Assembly: GCF_000024725.1 (NCBI RefSeq)
Contig: NC_013960.1
Coordinates: 558,001-622,000 of the forward strand
DNA length: 64,000 nucleotides
Direction: 5' to 3'
Source: Nitrosococcus halophilus Nc 4
GTDB taxonomy: Bacteria > Pseudomonadota > Gammaproteobacteria > Nitrosococcales > Nitrosococcaceae
Below, piece by piece: positions 48,619 through 57,467 of the stretch. Position numbers and translations under genes: made by a program. Within the stretch, counting starts at the first letter, position 1. Each line of letters starts with the position of its first letter. A model generated the notes under the pieces. It was not told where the DNA came from, made no database searches, and saw nothing but the letters and a program-made list of their open reading frames with translations.

Positions 48619-49416
48619 ATGCATCCCCTCCTTAATATTGCAGTGCGCGCGGCGCGCAGTGCCGGTAACCTGATTGTGCGTTCTCTAGACCGAGTCGATC
48701 ACCTTGAGGTGACGGTAAAGGATCGCAACGACTTTGTCAGTGACGTCGATCGGCTGGCTGAGCGGGAGATTATCGGTATCATCCGCAAGGCCTACCCTAG
48801 CCATGGAATCCTAGCCGAGGAAGGGGGAGGACAGGCGGGGGACGATACGATTTGGGTGATCGATCCTCTGGATGGGACGACTAATTTCTTGCATGGGTTT
48901 CCCCAGTTTGCCATCTCTATTGCGGTAAAACATAGAGGTCGTTTGCAGCATGCCGTGATTTACGATCCCCTACGGCAGGAACTCTTTACTGCCTCCCGGG
49001 GCAGCGGGGCGCAACTTAACGAGCGGCGTATACGGGTAAGTCCACAAAAGGGGCTGGAAGGCGCCTTATTGGGGACAGGTTTTCCCTTTAAAAAGCATCA
49101 GTATTTGGATTGTTATCTGGCCACCTTTAAGGCTCTGTTTCGCGATACCGCCGGTATCCGCCGACCCGGCGCGGCGGCTTTGGATCTGGCCTATGTGGCG
49201 GCTGGACGCTTGGATGGGTTTTGGGAGCTCAGCCTTGCCGAATGGGACATGGCTGCCGGGGCGCTGCTGATTCAGGAAGCAGGGGGCATTATCACCGATT
49301 TTTCTGGAGGCCATGATTTCTTAACCACAGGCAATGTGGTGGCTGGAAATCTTTCGGTTCATAAGGCTATCCTTCAAACTATTCAACCCTTGTTAGTGGA
49401 GGAGCTTGCCCGGTGA
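48619..49416 (+). CDS. suhB: Inositol-1-monophosphatase family protein SuhB
   Basis: 265-aa Mg-dependent phosphatase that in E. coli also acts in rRNA antitermination. The family motifs are LAEEGG, WVIDPLDGTTNFLHGFP and EWDMAAGALLIQEAGG. The ATG at 48619 is chosen: AAGG lies 8 bases upstream and MHPLLNIAVRAARSAG is the standard start; upstream residues derive from the repeat. Confidence 0.95.
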   Translation: MHPLLNIAVRAARSAGNLIVRSLDRVDHLEVTVKDRNDFVSDVDRLAEREIIGIIRKAYPSHGILAEEGGGQAGDDTIWVIDPLDGTTNFLHGFPQFAISIAVKHRGRLQHAVIYDPLRQELFTASRGSGAQLNERRIRVSPQKGLEGALLGTGFPFKKHQYLDCYLATFKALFRDTAGIRRPGAAALDLAYVAAGRLDGFWELSLAEWDMAAGALLIQEAGGIITDFSGGHDFLTTGNVVAGNLSVHKAILQTIQPLLVEELAR

Positions 49417-49498
49417 TTCTTCTCCATTCAGCCCTCTAGCCATTAACGCCAGGTTATTTCTCCTTTCTAATTCGTAGGCGCAGCCTGCGGGCTGGATT

Positions 49499-49621
49499 TT
49501 AAGTCTCTCGGCAAAAATTTTGAGAAGAAGAATGTGATCGGTTTCGTGCGGTGACAGGCAGGCAGGTCAATCGCCCCTCACCAGGGAGTAAGTCGCGTGC
49601 GCCGTGCGCACGAAGAGGCTT
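49499..49621 (+). repeat. Repeat with conserved termini, copy 1 (upstream of typA)
   Basis: The 320-bp suhB-typA gap has no gene. This segment starts AAGTCTCTCGGCAAAA and ends TGCGCACGAAGAGGCT; the same ends occur at 62329-62429. The outer sequences AAGTCTCT and AGAGGCTT can pair to close the element, and the pairing is kept in the other copy despite base changes. The rest of the gap holds only a small hairpin (GAGCAATG/CATTGCTC, 49658-49679). Confidence 0.55.
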
Positions 49622-49737
49622 AACCCCAGTTTTGGCAGAAGAGAGTTATCATGCCCGGAGCAATGCGCCTACATTGCTCTCTATTTCACAGATTTCATCT
49701 TTATATCAAGGTAAATTCATAAAGTCGGTTGTTACCT

Positions 49738-51567
49738 ATGGTCGATAAACTTCGTAATATCGCTATCATCGCCCATGTGGATCATGGCAAAACCACCCTG
49801 GTTGATCAGCTACTGAAGCAATCAGGTACCTTTGGCGAGTGGGAGACCGTTGCTGAGCGGGTACTCGACTCCAATGATCTCGAACGGGAGCGGGGAATCA
49901 CCATCCTGGCAAAAAATACCGCCATTGAGTGGAACGGTTACCGGATTAATATCGTGGATACCCCCGGCCATGCGGATTTTGGGGGCGAGGTAGAACGGGT
50001 CCTATCCATGGTGGATTCCGTGCTATTGCTGGTTGACGCGGTGGATGGTCCCATGCCCCAGACCCGTTTTGTCACCCAGAAGGCTTTTGCTCTGGGTCTC
50101 CGTCCGATTGTAGTGATCAATAAAATCGATCGGCCAGGCAGTCGCCCAAACTGGGTGTTGGATCAAACTTTTGATTTATTTGATCGTCTTGGCGCCACGG
50201 ACGAACAGCTAGATTTTCCGGTGGTTTATGCTTCGGCGCTTCAGGGCTATGGAGGGCTGACGCCGGAGGTAGACGCTGGGGATATGACTCCCCTCTTTCA
50301 GACCATTGTCCAACAGGTTCCTCCTCCTCCGGTGGACTTGGAAGGCCCTTTCCAAATGCAAATTAGCAGCTTGGACTATAGCCCCTATGTGGGGGTGATT
50401 GGTATTGGCCGTATTCAACGGGGTGTAGTCAAAACCAACACCCCAGTGGAAATCTTGGATAGGGAAGGGCATCGGCGTAAGGGACGGGTGCTTCAAGTCA
50501 TGGGTTTTAGAGGGCTTGAGCGGGTTGAAATCCCTGAAGCCAGGGCGGGGGATATCATCGCGATTTCGGGGATCGAGAATCTGCGGATCTCCGATACTCT
50601 CTGTGATCCCGCCCAGGTTGAGGGTTTGCCGCCTCTAACGGTGGATGAACCTACGGTAAGCATGACCTTTCAAGTCAATAATTCCCCTTTTGCCGGTCGG
50701 GACGGAAAGTATGTGACCAGCCGTCAGTTGCGGGAGCGTTTGCTGAGGGAGCTGATCCATAACGTCGCCCTGCGGGTTGAGGAAAGCGATGATCCGGATA
50801 AATTCAAGGTTTCCGGGCGTGGCGAACTCCACCTTTCCATCCTGATCGAGAATATGCGGCGGGAAGGGTATGAGCTGGGTGTGTCCCGGCCCGAGGTGAT
50901 TGTTAAGGAAATTAAGGGTGAATTGTGTGAGCCCTATGAACAGCTGATGGTGGATGTGGAGGAGCAACACCAGGGCGCGGTGATGGAAAAGCTCGGTGAG
51001 CGCAAAGGGGAACTTGCCGATATGGTTCCCGATGGCAAGGGCCGGGTGCGCTTGGAGTATTCCATTCCATCCCGGGGACTTATCGGCTTTCAGACTGAAT
51101 TTCTGACTGCGACTTCCGGCACCGGGTTGATCTACCATGTTTTCGACCATTATGGCGCCATTAAAAAGGGCGCGGTGGTTCACCGCAAGAATGGGGTTCT
51201 GGTGGCCAACGGTGTGGGCAAAGCCTTGGGGTATGCCCTATTTAATCTCCAAGAGCGGGGTCGGCTCTTTATCGGGCCCGGCACCGAAGTTTACGAGGGA
51301 ATGATTCTCGGTATTCATTCGCGGGAAAACGATCTGGTGGTCAATCCCATGAAAGCCAAGCAGCTTACCAATATCCGGGCGGCGGGAAGTGATGAGAATA
51401 TTCTGTTGACCCCTCCCTTGCAGCTTAGCTTGGAGCAAGCATTAGAGTTTATTGATGAGGACGAATTGGTGGAGGTGACGCCCAAGCATATTCGTTTGCG
51501 CAAAAAATTGCTACTGGAGCATGAAAGAAAGCGGGCAGCGCGGAGCAAGGTAGCCGCGGGGGAATAG
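49738..51567 (+). CDS. typA: Ribosome-associated GTPase TypA/BipA
   Basis: 609-aa translational GTPase related to EF-G that assists 50S assembly and stress growth. The G1 motif is [10 protein letters not shown]3 is [12 protein letters not shown] and G4 is [11 protein letters not shown]-terminal [15 protein letters not shown] and LRKKLL are TypA-specific. The start at ATG 49738 ([20 protein letters not shown]) matches the family; a TTG at 49729 is in frame. Confidence 0.97.
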   Translation: MVDKLRNIAIIAHVDHGKTTLVDQLLKQSGTFGEWETVAERVLDSNDLERERGITILAKNTAIEWNGYRINIVDTPGHADFGGEVERVLSMVDSVLLLVDAVDGPMPQTRFVTQKAFALGLRPIVVINKIDRPGSRPNWVLDQTFDLFDRLGATDEQLDFPVVYASALQGYGGLTPEVDAGDMTPLFQTIVQQVPPPPVDLEGPFQMQISSLDYSPYVGVIGIGRIQRGVVKTNTPVEILDREGHRRKGRVLQVMGFRGLERVEIPEARAGDIIAISGIENLRISDTLCDPAQVEGLPPLTVDEPTVSMTFQVNNSPFAGRDGKYVTSRQLRERLLRELIHNVALRVEESDDPDKFKVSGRGELHLSILIENMRREGYELGVSRPEVIVKEIKGELCEPYEQLMVDVEEQHQGAVMEKLGERKGELADMVPDGKGRVRLEYSIPSRGLIGFQTEFLTATSGTGLIYHVFDHYGAIKKGAVVHRKNGVLVANGVGKALGYALFNLQERGRLFIGPGTEVYEGMILGIHSRENDLVVNPMKAKQLTNIRAAGSDENILLTPPLQLSLEQALEFIDEDELVEVTPKHIRLRKKLLLEHERKRAARSKVAAGE

Positions 51568-51571
51568 CGAA

Positions 51572-51799
51572 ATGCGATTATTATTTTTTATCTTGTTCGT
51601 GTTATTGGCCTATTTATTTTTAAGAAAGCTACTAAAGGATTATCAATCTGGCCGAAAGATTCAAGAAACAGATACCCGACATATGGTTCGCTGCGCCTAC
51701 TGTGGGGTTTTCCTGCCAGAGGGCGAAGCCCTAACAGAGGACAGTGACAATTTTTGTTGCCGTGAGCACCGTGAATTGGCGAAGAGGGATAAAAACTAA
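51572..51799 (+). CDS. PP0621-like small membrane zinc-ribbon protein
   Basis: 75-aa protein. One N-terminal membrane helix (LLFFILFVLLAYLFL) is followed by a CAYCGVFLPEGEAL / NFCCREH cysteine-histidine knuckle that probably binds zinc. Such proteins regularly precede pilS in gammaproteobacteria. Function unknown. Its end overlaps the pilS frame. Confidence 0.8.
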   Translation: MRLLFFILFVLLAYLFLRKLLKDYQSGRKIQETDTRHMVRCAYCGVFLPEGEALTEDSDNFCCREHRELAKRDKN

Positions 51800-53411
51800 G
51801 ATAACCACTGCGGTTAAGGGCCAAAGCCTAGTCCCTGCCTGGCGGCCGCTGGCTGTTTTTTGCGTCTATCGTTTGCTGATTGTTTTTTTGCTTTTAGGGG
51901 TGGTGATCACCGGTGTTGGCCCCAGATTTCTTGGCCAGTCTCAGCCGGATCTATTTTTGATCACTTGCCTTGTTTATGGGGCTGCCGCCATAGCGCTCAG
52001 TGTGGCGACTGTCGCCCGGATTGGCGGGTTTTATTTCCAAGTTTTGCTGCAGTTATCCTTAGACATCGGTGCTATCACCCTGCTGATGCATGCCAGCGGT
52101 GGAGTCCCCAGTGGTCTGGGGATGTTGTTGGTGGTGGTGATCGCCGCCGGGGGGATTTTAACCGTGGGGCGCACTGCCAATGCCCTTGCTGCCTTGGCGA
52201 CTCTGGCGGTGTTGTTTGAACAGTCTTACTCCCTGGTGTCCCGTGATTTTGAGGCTGTTCACTATACCCAGGCGGGTTTGTTAGGCGCCACCCTTTTTGC
52301 GACGGCACTATTGGCTCAGGTTTTGGCGGCTCGGATTCGAGAGAGCGAGGCCCTGGCGGCTCAACAAAGCCTGGACCTTGCGAATATCAGCCAGCTCAAT
52401 GGCTATATTATTCAGCGTTTGCAATCTGGAGTCCTGGTGGTGGATAGGAATGACACCATTCGGCTTATCAATCAGGCTGGAGAGGAACTGTTAGGATTGA
52501 AACCGGGGAGGGAAGGCGATCCCCTGGCCATGGCAGTGCCCCCCCTTGCCGAGCAGCTTGCCTGCTGGAGGAAAGAACACCACTCTTATCAACCTAAAGC
52601 TTTTCGGTCGGCTTTAGAACAATCCGAGATATTACCTAAATTCATCAGCCTGGGGGCTCCCTATGGGACCCTGATCTTTTTAGAAGACACTTCAGTTCTG
52701 GCGCGCCAAGCCCAGCAATTAAAGCTGGCTTCCCTAGGGCGCCTCACGGCGAGCATTGCCCATGAGATTCGCAATCCCTTGGGGGCGATTAGCCATGCCA
52801 GCCAACTCCTCAGGGAATCTTCCACTTTAAACCCAAGTGAGCGCCGACTATTGGAGATTATTCTTAATCACTGTGGGCGTGTAAATGATATTATCAAGAA
52901 TGTCTTGCAGCTTAGCCGCCGGAAGCATAGCCGCCTGGAAGCATTGCTTCTCAAACCCTGGTTGCTGCATTTTCTAGAAGAGTTCTGCCGTACCCATGGG
53001 ATTGACCGAGCAGCGGTAGTGCTCCAGGTGGATCCTGGAAAGGTCCGGGTTCATGTGGATCCTTCCCAACTTCACCAGATACTGTGGAATCTTTGCGACA
53101 ATGCCCGGCGGCATTCCCAAGATTCAGACGGTTCTCCATGCCTCCAAATTTCAGTGGGGATTAAAGCCAATACCGGCCAGGTTTTTTTGGATGTGATGGA
53201 TAGAGGGCCGGGTATTGCTAAGGAGGCGGTAGACAAAATATTCGAGCCCTTCTTCACCACCCAAGGCGCAGGGACCGGGCTGGGGCTTTATTTGGCTCGA
53301 GAACTTTCCGAGTGTAATGACGCCAGCCTGGAGTACTATCCCGTTCCCGGAGGGGGGAGCTGTTTCCGGCTTTGTTTTGCTCCCCTGGGTGTGGGGGCGA
53401 ATGCCGCATGA
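51744..53411 (+). CDS. pilS: Sensor histidine kinase PilS
   Basis: About 555-aa sensor kinase controlling type IV pilin expression. Around six N-terminal membrane helices (residues 35-200) are followed by a PAS-like region (QLNGYIIQRLQSGVLVVDRN), the phosphoacceptor AHEIRNPLGAISHASQLL and the ATP-binding boxes GPGIAKEAVDKIFEPFFTT and GTGLGLYLAREL. The exact start is uncertain (GTG at 51744 or 51771), both inside the preceding small gene. It ends in an ATGA overlap with pilR. Confidence 0.93.
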   Translation: MTIFVAVSTVNWRRGIKTKITTAVKGQSLVPAWRPLAVFCVYRLLIVFLLLGVVITGVGPRFLGQSQPDLFLITCLVYGAAAIALSVATVARIGGFYFQVLLQLSLDIGAITLLMHASGGVPSGLGMLLVVVIAAGGILTVGRTANALAALATLAVLFEQSYSLVSRDFEAVHYTQAGLLGATLFATALLAQVLAARIRESEALAAQQSLDLANISQLNGYIIQRLQSGVLVVDRNDTIRLINQAGEELLGLKPGREGDPLAMAVPPLAEQLACWRKEHHSYQPKAFRSALEQSEILPKFISLGAPYGTLIFLEDTSVLARQAQQLKLASLGRLTASIAHEIRNPLGAISHASQLLRESSTLNPSERRLLEIILNHCGRVNDIIKNVLQLSRRKHSRLEALLLKPWLLHFLEEFCRTHGIDRAAVVLQVDPGKVRVHVDPSQLHQILWNLCDNARRHSQDSDGSPCLQISVGIKANTGQVFLDVMDRGPGIAKEAVDKIFEPFFTTQGAGTGLGLYLARELSECNDASLEYYPVPGGGSCFRLCFAPLGVGANAA

Positions 53412-54742
53412 AAGAACATCCCTTGGCCCTCATTGTGGACGATGAGCCGGATATTCTAGAGTTACTTGAGCTTACCCTGGCGCCTATGGGCGTGGCTTGT
53501 CATAAGGCTGTCGATCTTGCCGAAGCCCGCCAATATTTGCAGCAGCATTCCTTCGATCTGTGCTTGACCGATATGCGCCTTCCGGATGGGGATGGTATTG
53601 AGTTGGTCAGGCTCATTAGCCAGCATTTCCCGGAGACACCGGTCGCGGTGATTACGGCCCATGGCAGTGTGGAGACCGCGGTTGAAGCCCTGAAGTCGGG
53701 CGCTTTTGATTTTATCTCCAAACCGGTGGATTTGCAGGCGCTTCGCAATCTGACCAACGCAGCCCTTAGACTCCCGCTTCGTTATCCCCAAAGGGAGCGG
53801 CGGACCCGCTACCGGTTACTGGGAGAATCAGCCGCCATGCGGGCGGTACGCTCCAAAATCGCCAAGCTGGCACGGAGCCAAGCGCCGGTCTACATTAGCG
53901 GTGAATCGGGCACCGGCAAGGAGCTGGTCGCCAGGCTCATCCATGAGCAAGGGCCCCGCTTGGAAGCGCCCTTTGTCCCGGTAAACTGTGGCGCTATCCC
54001 CAATGAGTTGATGGAAAGCGAGTTTTTCGGCCATAAAAAGGGCAGTTTTACCGGCGCCACCCATGATAAGCGAGGGCTGTTTCAAACCGCCGGTGGAGGG
54101 ACCCTGTTTTTGGATGAAGTGGCCGACTTACCTTTACCCATGCAGGTCAAACTTTTGCGGGCTATCCAGGAGAAAAGCGTGCGGCCTATTGGCAGCGAGA
54201 AAGAAATTTCCGTGGATGTGCGTATTCTCTGTGCTACCCACAAGGACTTAGCCGCCTTAGTAAAGGAAGGCAGCTTCCGCCAGGATCTCTTCTACCGGCT
54301 TAATGTTATTGAGTTGCCGGTTCCGCCCTTAAGACAACGGGCCAGTGATATTCCCCAGTTGGCCGAGCATATTTTGAGTAAACTCGCCGGGATTAACCAA
54401 ATCACTTGTCCTAAGTTGACTTCTGACGCCCTGGAGGCGCTACAAGTTTACCCTTTCCCAGGGAATGTCCGCGAGTTGGAAAACACCCTCGAGCGGGCCA
54501 TGACCTTGTGTGACTCCGAGATCATAGAGGCCAAAGATTTGCACTTGCCTAAGGCGGAACCCCCCAGTACCCCGACATCACTGCCGGTAGGTTCGTTAGA
54601 AGAGTGTTTGGAGGGCGTGGAAAGGCGGGCCATTCTCCAGGCTTTGGAACGAACCCATTACAACAAGACCGCTGCCGCCAAGCTCCTTGGCATTACCTTC
54701 CGGGCTTTGCGTTATCGTTTAAAAAAACTGGAGTTGGAGTAA
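53408..54742 (+). CDS. pilR: Sigma-54-dependent response regulator PilR
   Basis: 444-aa NtrC-type activator. The receiver domain has IVDDEPD and the phosphorylated Asp in LCLTDMRLPDGDG. The AAA+ domain has Walker A GESGTGKE, the sigma-54-contacting loop GSFTGAT and GGGTLFLDEVADLP. The C-terminus is a Fis-type HTH (NKTAAAKLLGITFRALRYRL). ATG 53408 overlaps the pilS TGA. It should activate pilA, whose sigma-54 promoter lies at 58613, after an accessory patch of about 3.9 kb. Confidence 0.96.
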   Translation: MKEHPLALIVDDEPDILELLELTLAPMGVACHKAVDLAEARQYLQQHSFDLCLTDMRLPDGDGIELVRLISQHFPETPVAVITAHGSVETAVEALKSGAFDFISKPVDLQALRNLTNAALRLPLRYPQRERRTRYRLLGESAAMRAVRSKIAKLARSQAPVYISGESGTGKELVARLIHEQGPRLEAPFVPVNCGAIPNELMESEFFGHKKGSFTGATHDKRGLFQTAGGGTLFLDEVADLPLPMQVKLLRAIQEKSVRPIGSEKEISVDVRILCATHKDLAALVKEGSFRQDLFYRLNVIELPVPPLRQRASDIPQLAEHILSKLAGINQITCPKLTSDALEALQVYPFPGNVRELENTLERAMTLCDSEIIEAKDLHLPKAEPPSTPTSLPVGSLEECLEGVERRAILQALERTHYNKTAAAKLLGITFRALRYRLKKLELE

Positions 54743-54769
54743 TACCAAAGGGTGCTCACGGTCATGATT

Positions 54770-54814
54770 TTGTGGGTCCTACCGTAGGGTGGCGTTGAGC
54801 GGAGCGAAACCCAC
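54770..54814. repeat. REP-like GTGGGT...ACCCAC repeat
   Basis: GTGGGTCCTACCGTAGGGTG followed by GAGCGGAGCGAAACCCACC forms a hairpin closed by GTGGGT/ACCCAC. It matches a short repeat widespread in proteobacteria. A diverged relative may lie at 56145-56172 (TGAGCGGAAGCCAAACCTACC). Confidence 0.5.
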
Positions 54815-54889
54815 CGATTGAAGTGGCTAGACTATTCCGGACACACGAACTCAAGTAATCTTAAAGACAAATGAGGAGAGTGTGTTGTG

Positions 54890-55300
54890 ATGGATACCAA
54901 GAAGAAAGCGAATCAGTATACAGCGGAATTTAAAGCGCGCGCGGTGAAGCTGGCAGTAGAGAGTGATCAACCGTTTAGCAAGACTGCCGGAGAATTAGGG
55001 GTCAACAAGAACACCCTGCATCCCTGGATTGGCAAGTACCATCGCGCTCAAGCGGTGGAGCATCCGGTGGGTGAAGAACACCTTTATGATGAACTCAAGC
55101 GCTTGAAAAAGGAGAATGCCCGCTTGAAGGAGGAGCGGGAGATATTAAAACGCTCTCGAGCGGAGATTGTGCGTGATGCCATAGAGCGTTATCTTGAGGA
55201 CTCTGATGATCTGCATATAGCCCTCGAACGTCTCCAGGATCCAAACGACCCGGTCCTAGAATGGGAAGATGTAAAACGTGGGCTACTTGCTCAGGATTAA
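54890..55300 (+). CDS. Chimeric ORF: IS3-family OrfA fused to RHH antitoxin tail
   Basis: 136-aa reading frame made of two unrelated parts. Residues 1 to about 88 are an IS3-family transposase OrfA: YTAEFKARAVKLAVES, the HTH ELGVNKNTLHPWI and the leucine-zipper LKRLKKENARLKEEREILK. A normal OrfA would continue with KAAAYFA; here it switches at about base 55150 to RSRAEIVRDAIERYLEDSDD and ends EWEDVKRGLLAQD, the C-terminal half of a ribbon-helix-helix/RelB-type antitoxin. No OrfB follows. The gene behind it is a broken RelE-like toxin that starts inside the antitoxin's end. It probably arose by insertion or deletion at an antitoxin gene; whether it is expressed is unknown. Confidence 0.75.
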   Translation: MDTKKKANQYTAEFKARAVKLAVESDQPFSKTAGELGVNKNTLHPWIGKYHRAQAVEHPVGEEHLYDELKRLKKENARLKEEREILKRSRAEIVRDAIERYLEDSDDLHIALERLQDPNDPVLEWEDVKRGLLAQD

Positions 55301-55523
55301 GGGCAGTGCTCGCAGGGAACTGGCTAGGATAGACAAGCCCTAGTATTGTTTTGCCGGATACGCGATGCTTAATTCGGCCTATGGGCTGCAAATTGGTATG
55401 AGTGGCCTTCGGCGGATTCGCGTTGGTGAATACCGTTTGATTTACGAAGTCGATGGCGGCAAATTAACTGTTTTGGTTGTCCGGGTTCGGCATCGTCGTG
55501 ACGCCTACCGCCGTTCGCGGTAA
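55278..55523 (+). pseudogene. Decayed RelE/ParE-family toxin
   Basis: From GTG 55278 the frame reads GYLLRIKGSARRELARIDKP and then hits a stop. After frameshifts the toxin resumes as RPMGCKL and then RRIRVGEYRLIYEVDGGKLT and VLVVRVRHRRDAYRR before a stop at 55521. These are the start and end of a typical RelE toxin, so the gene is broken by at least one in-frame stop and a shift. It overlaps the end of the chimeric antitoxin gene, as in intact relBE operons. Confidence 0.75.
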
Positions 55524-55569
55524 TAGGCAAGAAAAATGGCGGGTGGCTTTATAAGGAGGTAAGACTCTC

Positions 55570-56133
55570 ATGACCGTCACACTACCAAGACACCGCTTGA
55601 CCGTTGCTGACTATCACAAAATGGGGGAGATGGGTATTCTGTCAGAGGATGACAGAGTGGAAATGATTGAGGGGGAAATCATTGATATGGCGCCGATTGG
55701 AAGTGCCCACGCCGCCTGCGTGCGCTATTTATTACATTCCTTTGCTCCCCACCTGGGGGAGGCCGCCATGCTCGATATTCAGAATCCCCTTCGGCTTAGT
55801 GATTATTCAGAACCTCAGCCCGATATGATGCTTCTAAAACCTAGATCCGATTTTTATCGCCGGGTTCATCCCCAGGCTCAGGATGTGCTTTTATTGGTGG
55901 AAGTAGCAGAGACCTCAGTAGCCTATGATCGAGAGGTGAAGATTCCTCTCTACGCTTGCCATCAGATCCCGGAAACCTGGTTGTTTGATTTAAAAGCACA
56001 GCGGCTGGAAATTTTCTTAGATCCTTCATCGGAAGGGTATAAAAAAATCCTGCGCCCTGGGCGAGGGGAGCGGGTTGCACCGGGCTTATTGCCAGAGGCA
56101 ATCATTAACTGGGCAGAAGCCCTCTCAAACTGA
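55570..56133 (+). CDS. Uma2-family (DUF820) restriction-endonuclease-fold protein
   Basis: 187-aa protein with the PD-(D/E)XK-like core of the Uma2/DUF820 family: LTVADYHKMGEMGILSEDDR at the N-terminus, EMIEGEIIDMAPIGSAHA, SEPQPDMMLLKPR (Asp), VLLLVEVAETS (Glu) and YDREVKIPLYACHQIPETW (Lys). The family is frequent in cyanobacteria and mobile regions; its role is unsettled. A perfect SD (AAGGAGGT) precedes the ATG, so it is probably intact and expressed. Confidence 0.88.
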   Translation: MTVTLPRHRLTVADYHKMGEMGILSEDDRVEMIEGEIIDMAPIGSAHAACVRYLLHSFAPHLGEAAMLDIQNPLRLSDYSEPQPDMMLLKPRSDFYRRVHPQAQDVLLLVEVAETSVAYDREVKIPLYACHQIPETWLFDLKAQRLEIFLDPSSEGYKKILRPGRGERVAPGLLPEAIINWAEALSN

Positions 56134-56268
56134 CAATGCCAAAGGCGGGCTGAGCGGAAGCCAAACCTACCCAGTCTCTCGCTTTTGATGGTGTGTATCG
56201 CTTCGCTCTGCACCCCTACGGCGCCGGTATCTAGTCGGCGTTTTGGAAGTCACCTTGACTTTTTCTAG

Positions 56269-56297
56269 GGGTTACCCATAATAATTATGGGTAACCC
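56269..56297. promoter_or_regulatory. 29-bp perfect palindrome, probable TA operator
   Basis: GGGTTACCCATAAT and its exact reverse complement meet at a single central base (56283). It ends 22 bases before the first gene of a DUF4258/HTH pair. Each arm also contains the near-symmetric GGGTTACCC. Autoregulation by the downstream HTH protein is the natural guess. Confidence 0.65.
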
Positions 56298-56318
56298 ATA
56301 AATTTTATAGATTCTCCC

Positions 56319-56648
56319 TTGTCTAATAAAAACAAGATTGCCCAATTGCAGCTTAGCGACAAGCGCGCCAGAGAAATCATTCGCGAGGCAGTTTTAGACA
56401 CCTCGCGCATTCAATGGTCAAAACATGCGCGTAAGAGAATGCGGGAACGCCGTATCACCACGAGACAGGTCCTTGATGTGCTGAGCAAAGGTAAAATTAT
56501 CGAAGGGCCAGTACGTGGTACTACAGGAGACTGGGAGTGTACACTTGAAAGGTTTGTGGCGGGTGACAATGTAGTTGTAGTGGTTGCTATCGAAACAGAT
56601 AGCGCGGGTCAGCCGGTGATCATTGTCACCACCTACCACCATAGATAG
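56319..56648 (+). CDS. DUF4258-domain protein, putative toxin
   Basis: 109-aa protein with the DUF4258 core IQWSKHARKRMRERRITTRQVLDVLS, GDWECTLERF and VVVVVAIETD followed by VIIVTTY. DUF4258 resembles RelE/BrnT-like small toxins and is often paired with an HTH antitoxin. The only available start is TTG at 56319. It is followed after 60 bases by an MqsA-like HTH gene and preceded by a perfect palindrome, which fits a toxin-first TA module. Confidence 0.75.
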   Translation: MSNKNKIAQLQLSDKRAREIIREAVLDTSRIQWSKHARKRMRERRITTRQVLDVLSKGKIIEGPVRGTTGDWECTLERFVAGDNVVVVVAIETDSAGQPVIIVTTYHHR

Positions 56649-56708
56649 AAAGGGGGTAAGGAAGGGTTTCGATTTCCTCTTTAAGGAGGGTAGGATAACT
56701 GCATACGG

Positions 56709-57164
56709 ATGTCTAAGTTTATGTATCACTATACTGAGTGCGGATTGCGAAATATTTATCTCAAGAACGGTTATTACCTACGTAAAACTCCATACGGCGA
56801 GACAGTCTCTATTGAGAACATGGAAGATTTACACGGCGCAATTGCCTGTGATCTGATCTACCACAAGCCGAAACTCACGGGCGCAGAGTTTCGATTTTTA
56901 CGTAATGAGTTGTTGATGTCCCAGAAACGTCTGGCTGAATTATTAAGCACCAGTGAGCAGACGCTTTCCTTATGGGAGCGTAAGGGTAGGGTGCCCATGT
57001 GGGCAGACCGCATGATTCGGTTGGTGTATTTAGATTATTCGAATAAAAGTCCCGCTATCGTTAACTTGGTCGATCAGCTCAATCATCTCGATCGGAATGA
57101 ATATCAAAAGGCGCGCACTTTTTCGGATACCGAATCAGGTTGGAAACCCGATCTAGCTGCCTAA
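56709..57164 (+). CDS. HTH protein, putative antitoxin (MqsA-like C-terminal HTH)
   Basis: 151-aa protein. The N-terminal 55 residues (YHYTECGLRNIYLKNGYYLR) form a small domain typical of HTH partners of DUF4258 proteins; the middle is an XRE-type HTH (KLTGAEFRFLRNELLMSQKR, LLSTSEQTLSLWERKG). It probably neutralises the upstream DUF4258 protein and binds the 56269 palindrome. Both are inferences from arrangement. Confidence 0.75.
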   Translation: MSKFMYHYTECGLRNIYLKNGYYLRKTPYGETVSIENMEDLHGAIACDLIYHKPKLTGAEFRFLRNELLMSQKRLAELLSTSEQTLSLWERKGRVPMWADRMIRLVYLDYSNKSPAIVNLVDQLNHLDRNEYQKARTFSDTESGWKPDLAA

Positions 57165-57197
57165 ATGGGCTAAAGCCTGTTAATACTGCGGGGATCG

Positions 57198-57467
57198 GAA
57201 ATTTTCTTTCGCCTCTCCAGCAAAGGGCAAATCATTATCCCCAAATCTATCCGGGCGGTGCGTCATTGGGAGGCTGGAATGGAGTTCATTGTTGAAGAGC
57301 GGGACGATAGCATTATTCTTCGACCCCTAAAGCCCTTCCCTGCCACCTGCTTGGAAGAAGGACTAGGTTGTACGGGTTATCAAGGCAAAGCCAAATCCCT
57401 AGAGGAAATGGATAAAGGCATTGCCGAAAGCCTACGCTGGCGTTGGTCTAAAAAAGAAAAAAGATAA
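57198..57467 (+). pseudogene. AbrB/MazE-type antitoxin that has lost its start codon
   Basis: Translated from 57198 the frame gives EIFFRLSSKGQIIIPKSIRA and then VRHWEAGMEFIVEERDD, an almost perfect AbrB/VapB swapped-hairpin domain. The expected ATG before GAAATT is TCG, and no ATG, GTG or TTG lies upstream in frame. The first usable start, GTG 57258, would delete most of the DNA-binding fold. A PIN-domain remnant follows at once. Confidence 0.65.

Noticed and set aside
48330-48620. 96-codon minus-strand frame upstream of suhB
   Set aside because: It overlaps the non-coding repeat, its composition is not protein-like, and the homologous bases at 63907-64000 do not support conserved coding.
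49551-49748. 65-codon frame upstream of typA
   Set aside because: It lies in the repeat and runs into the typA start; no protein-like features.
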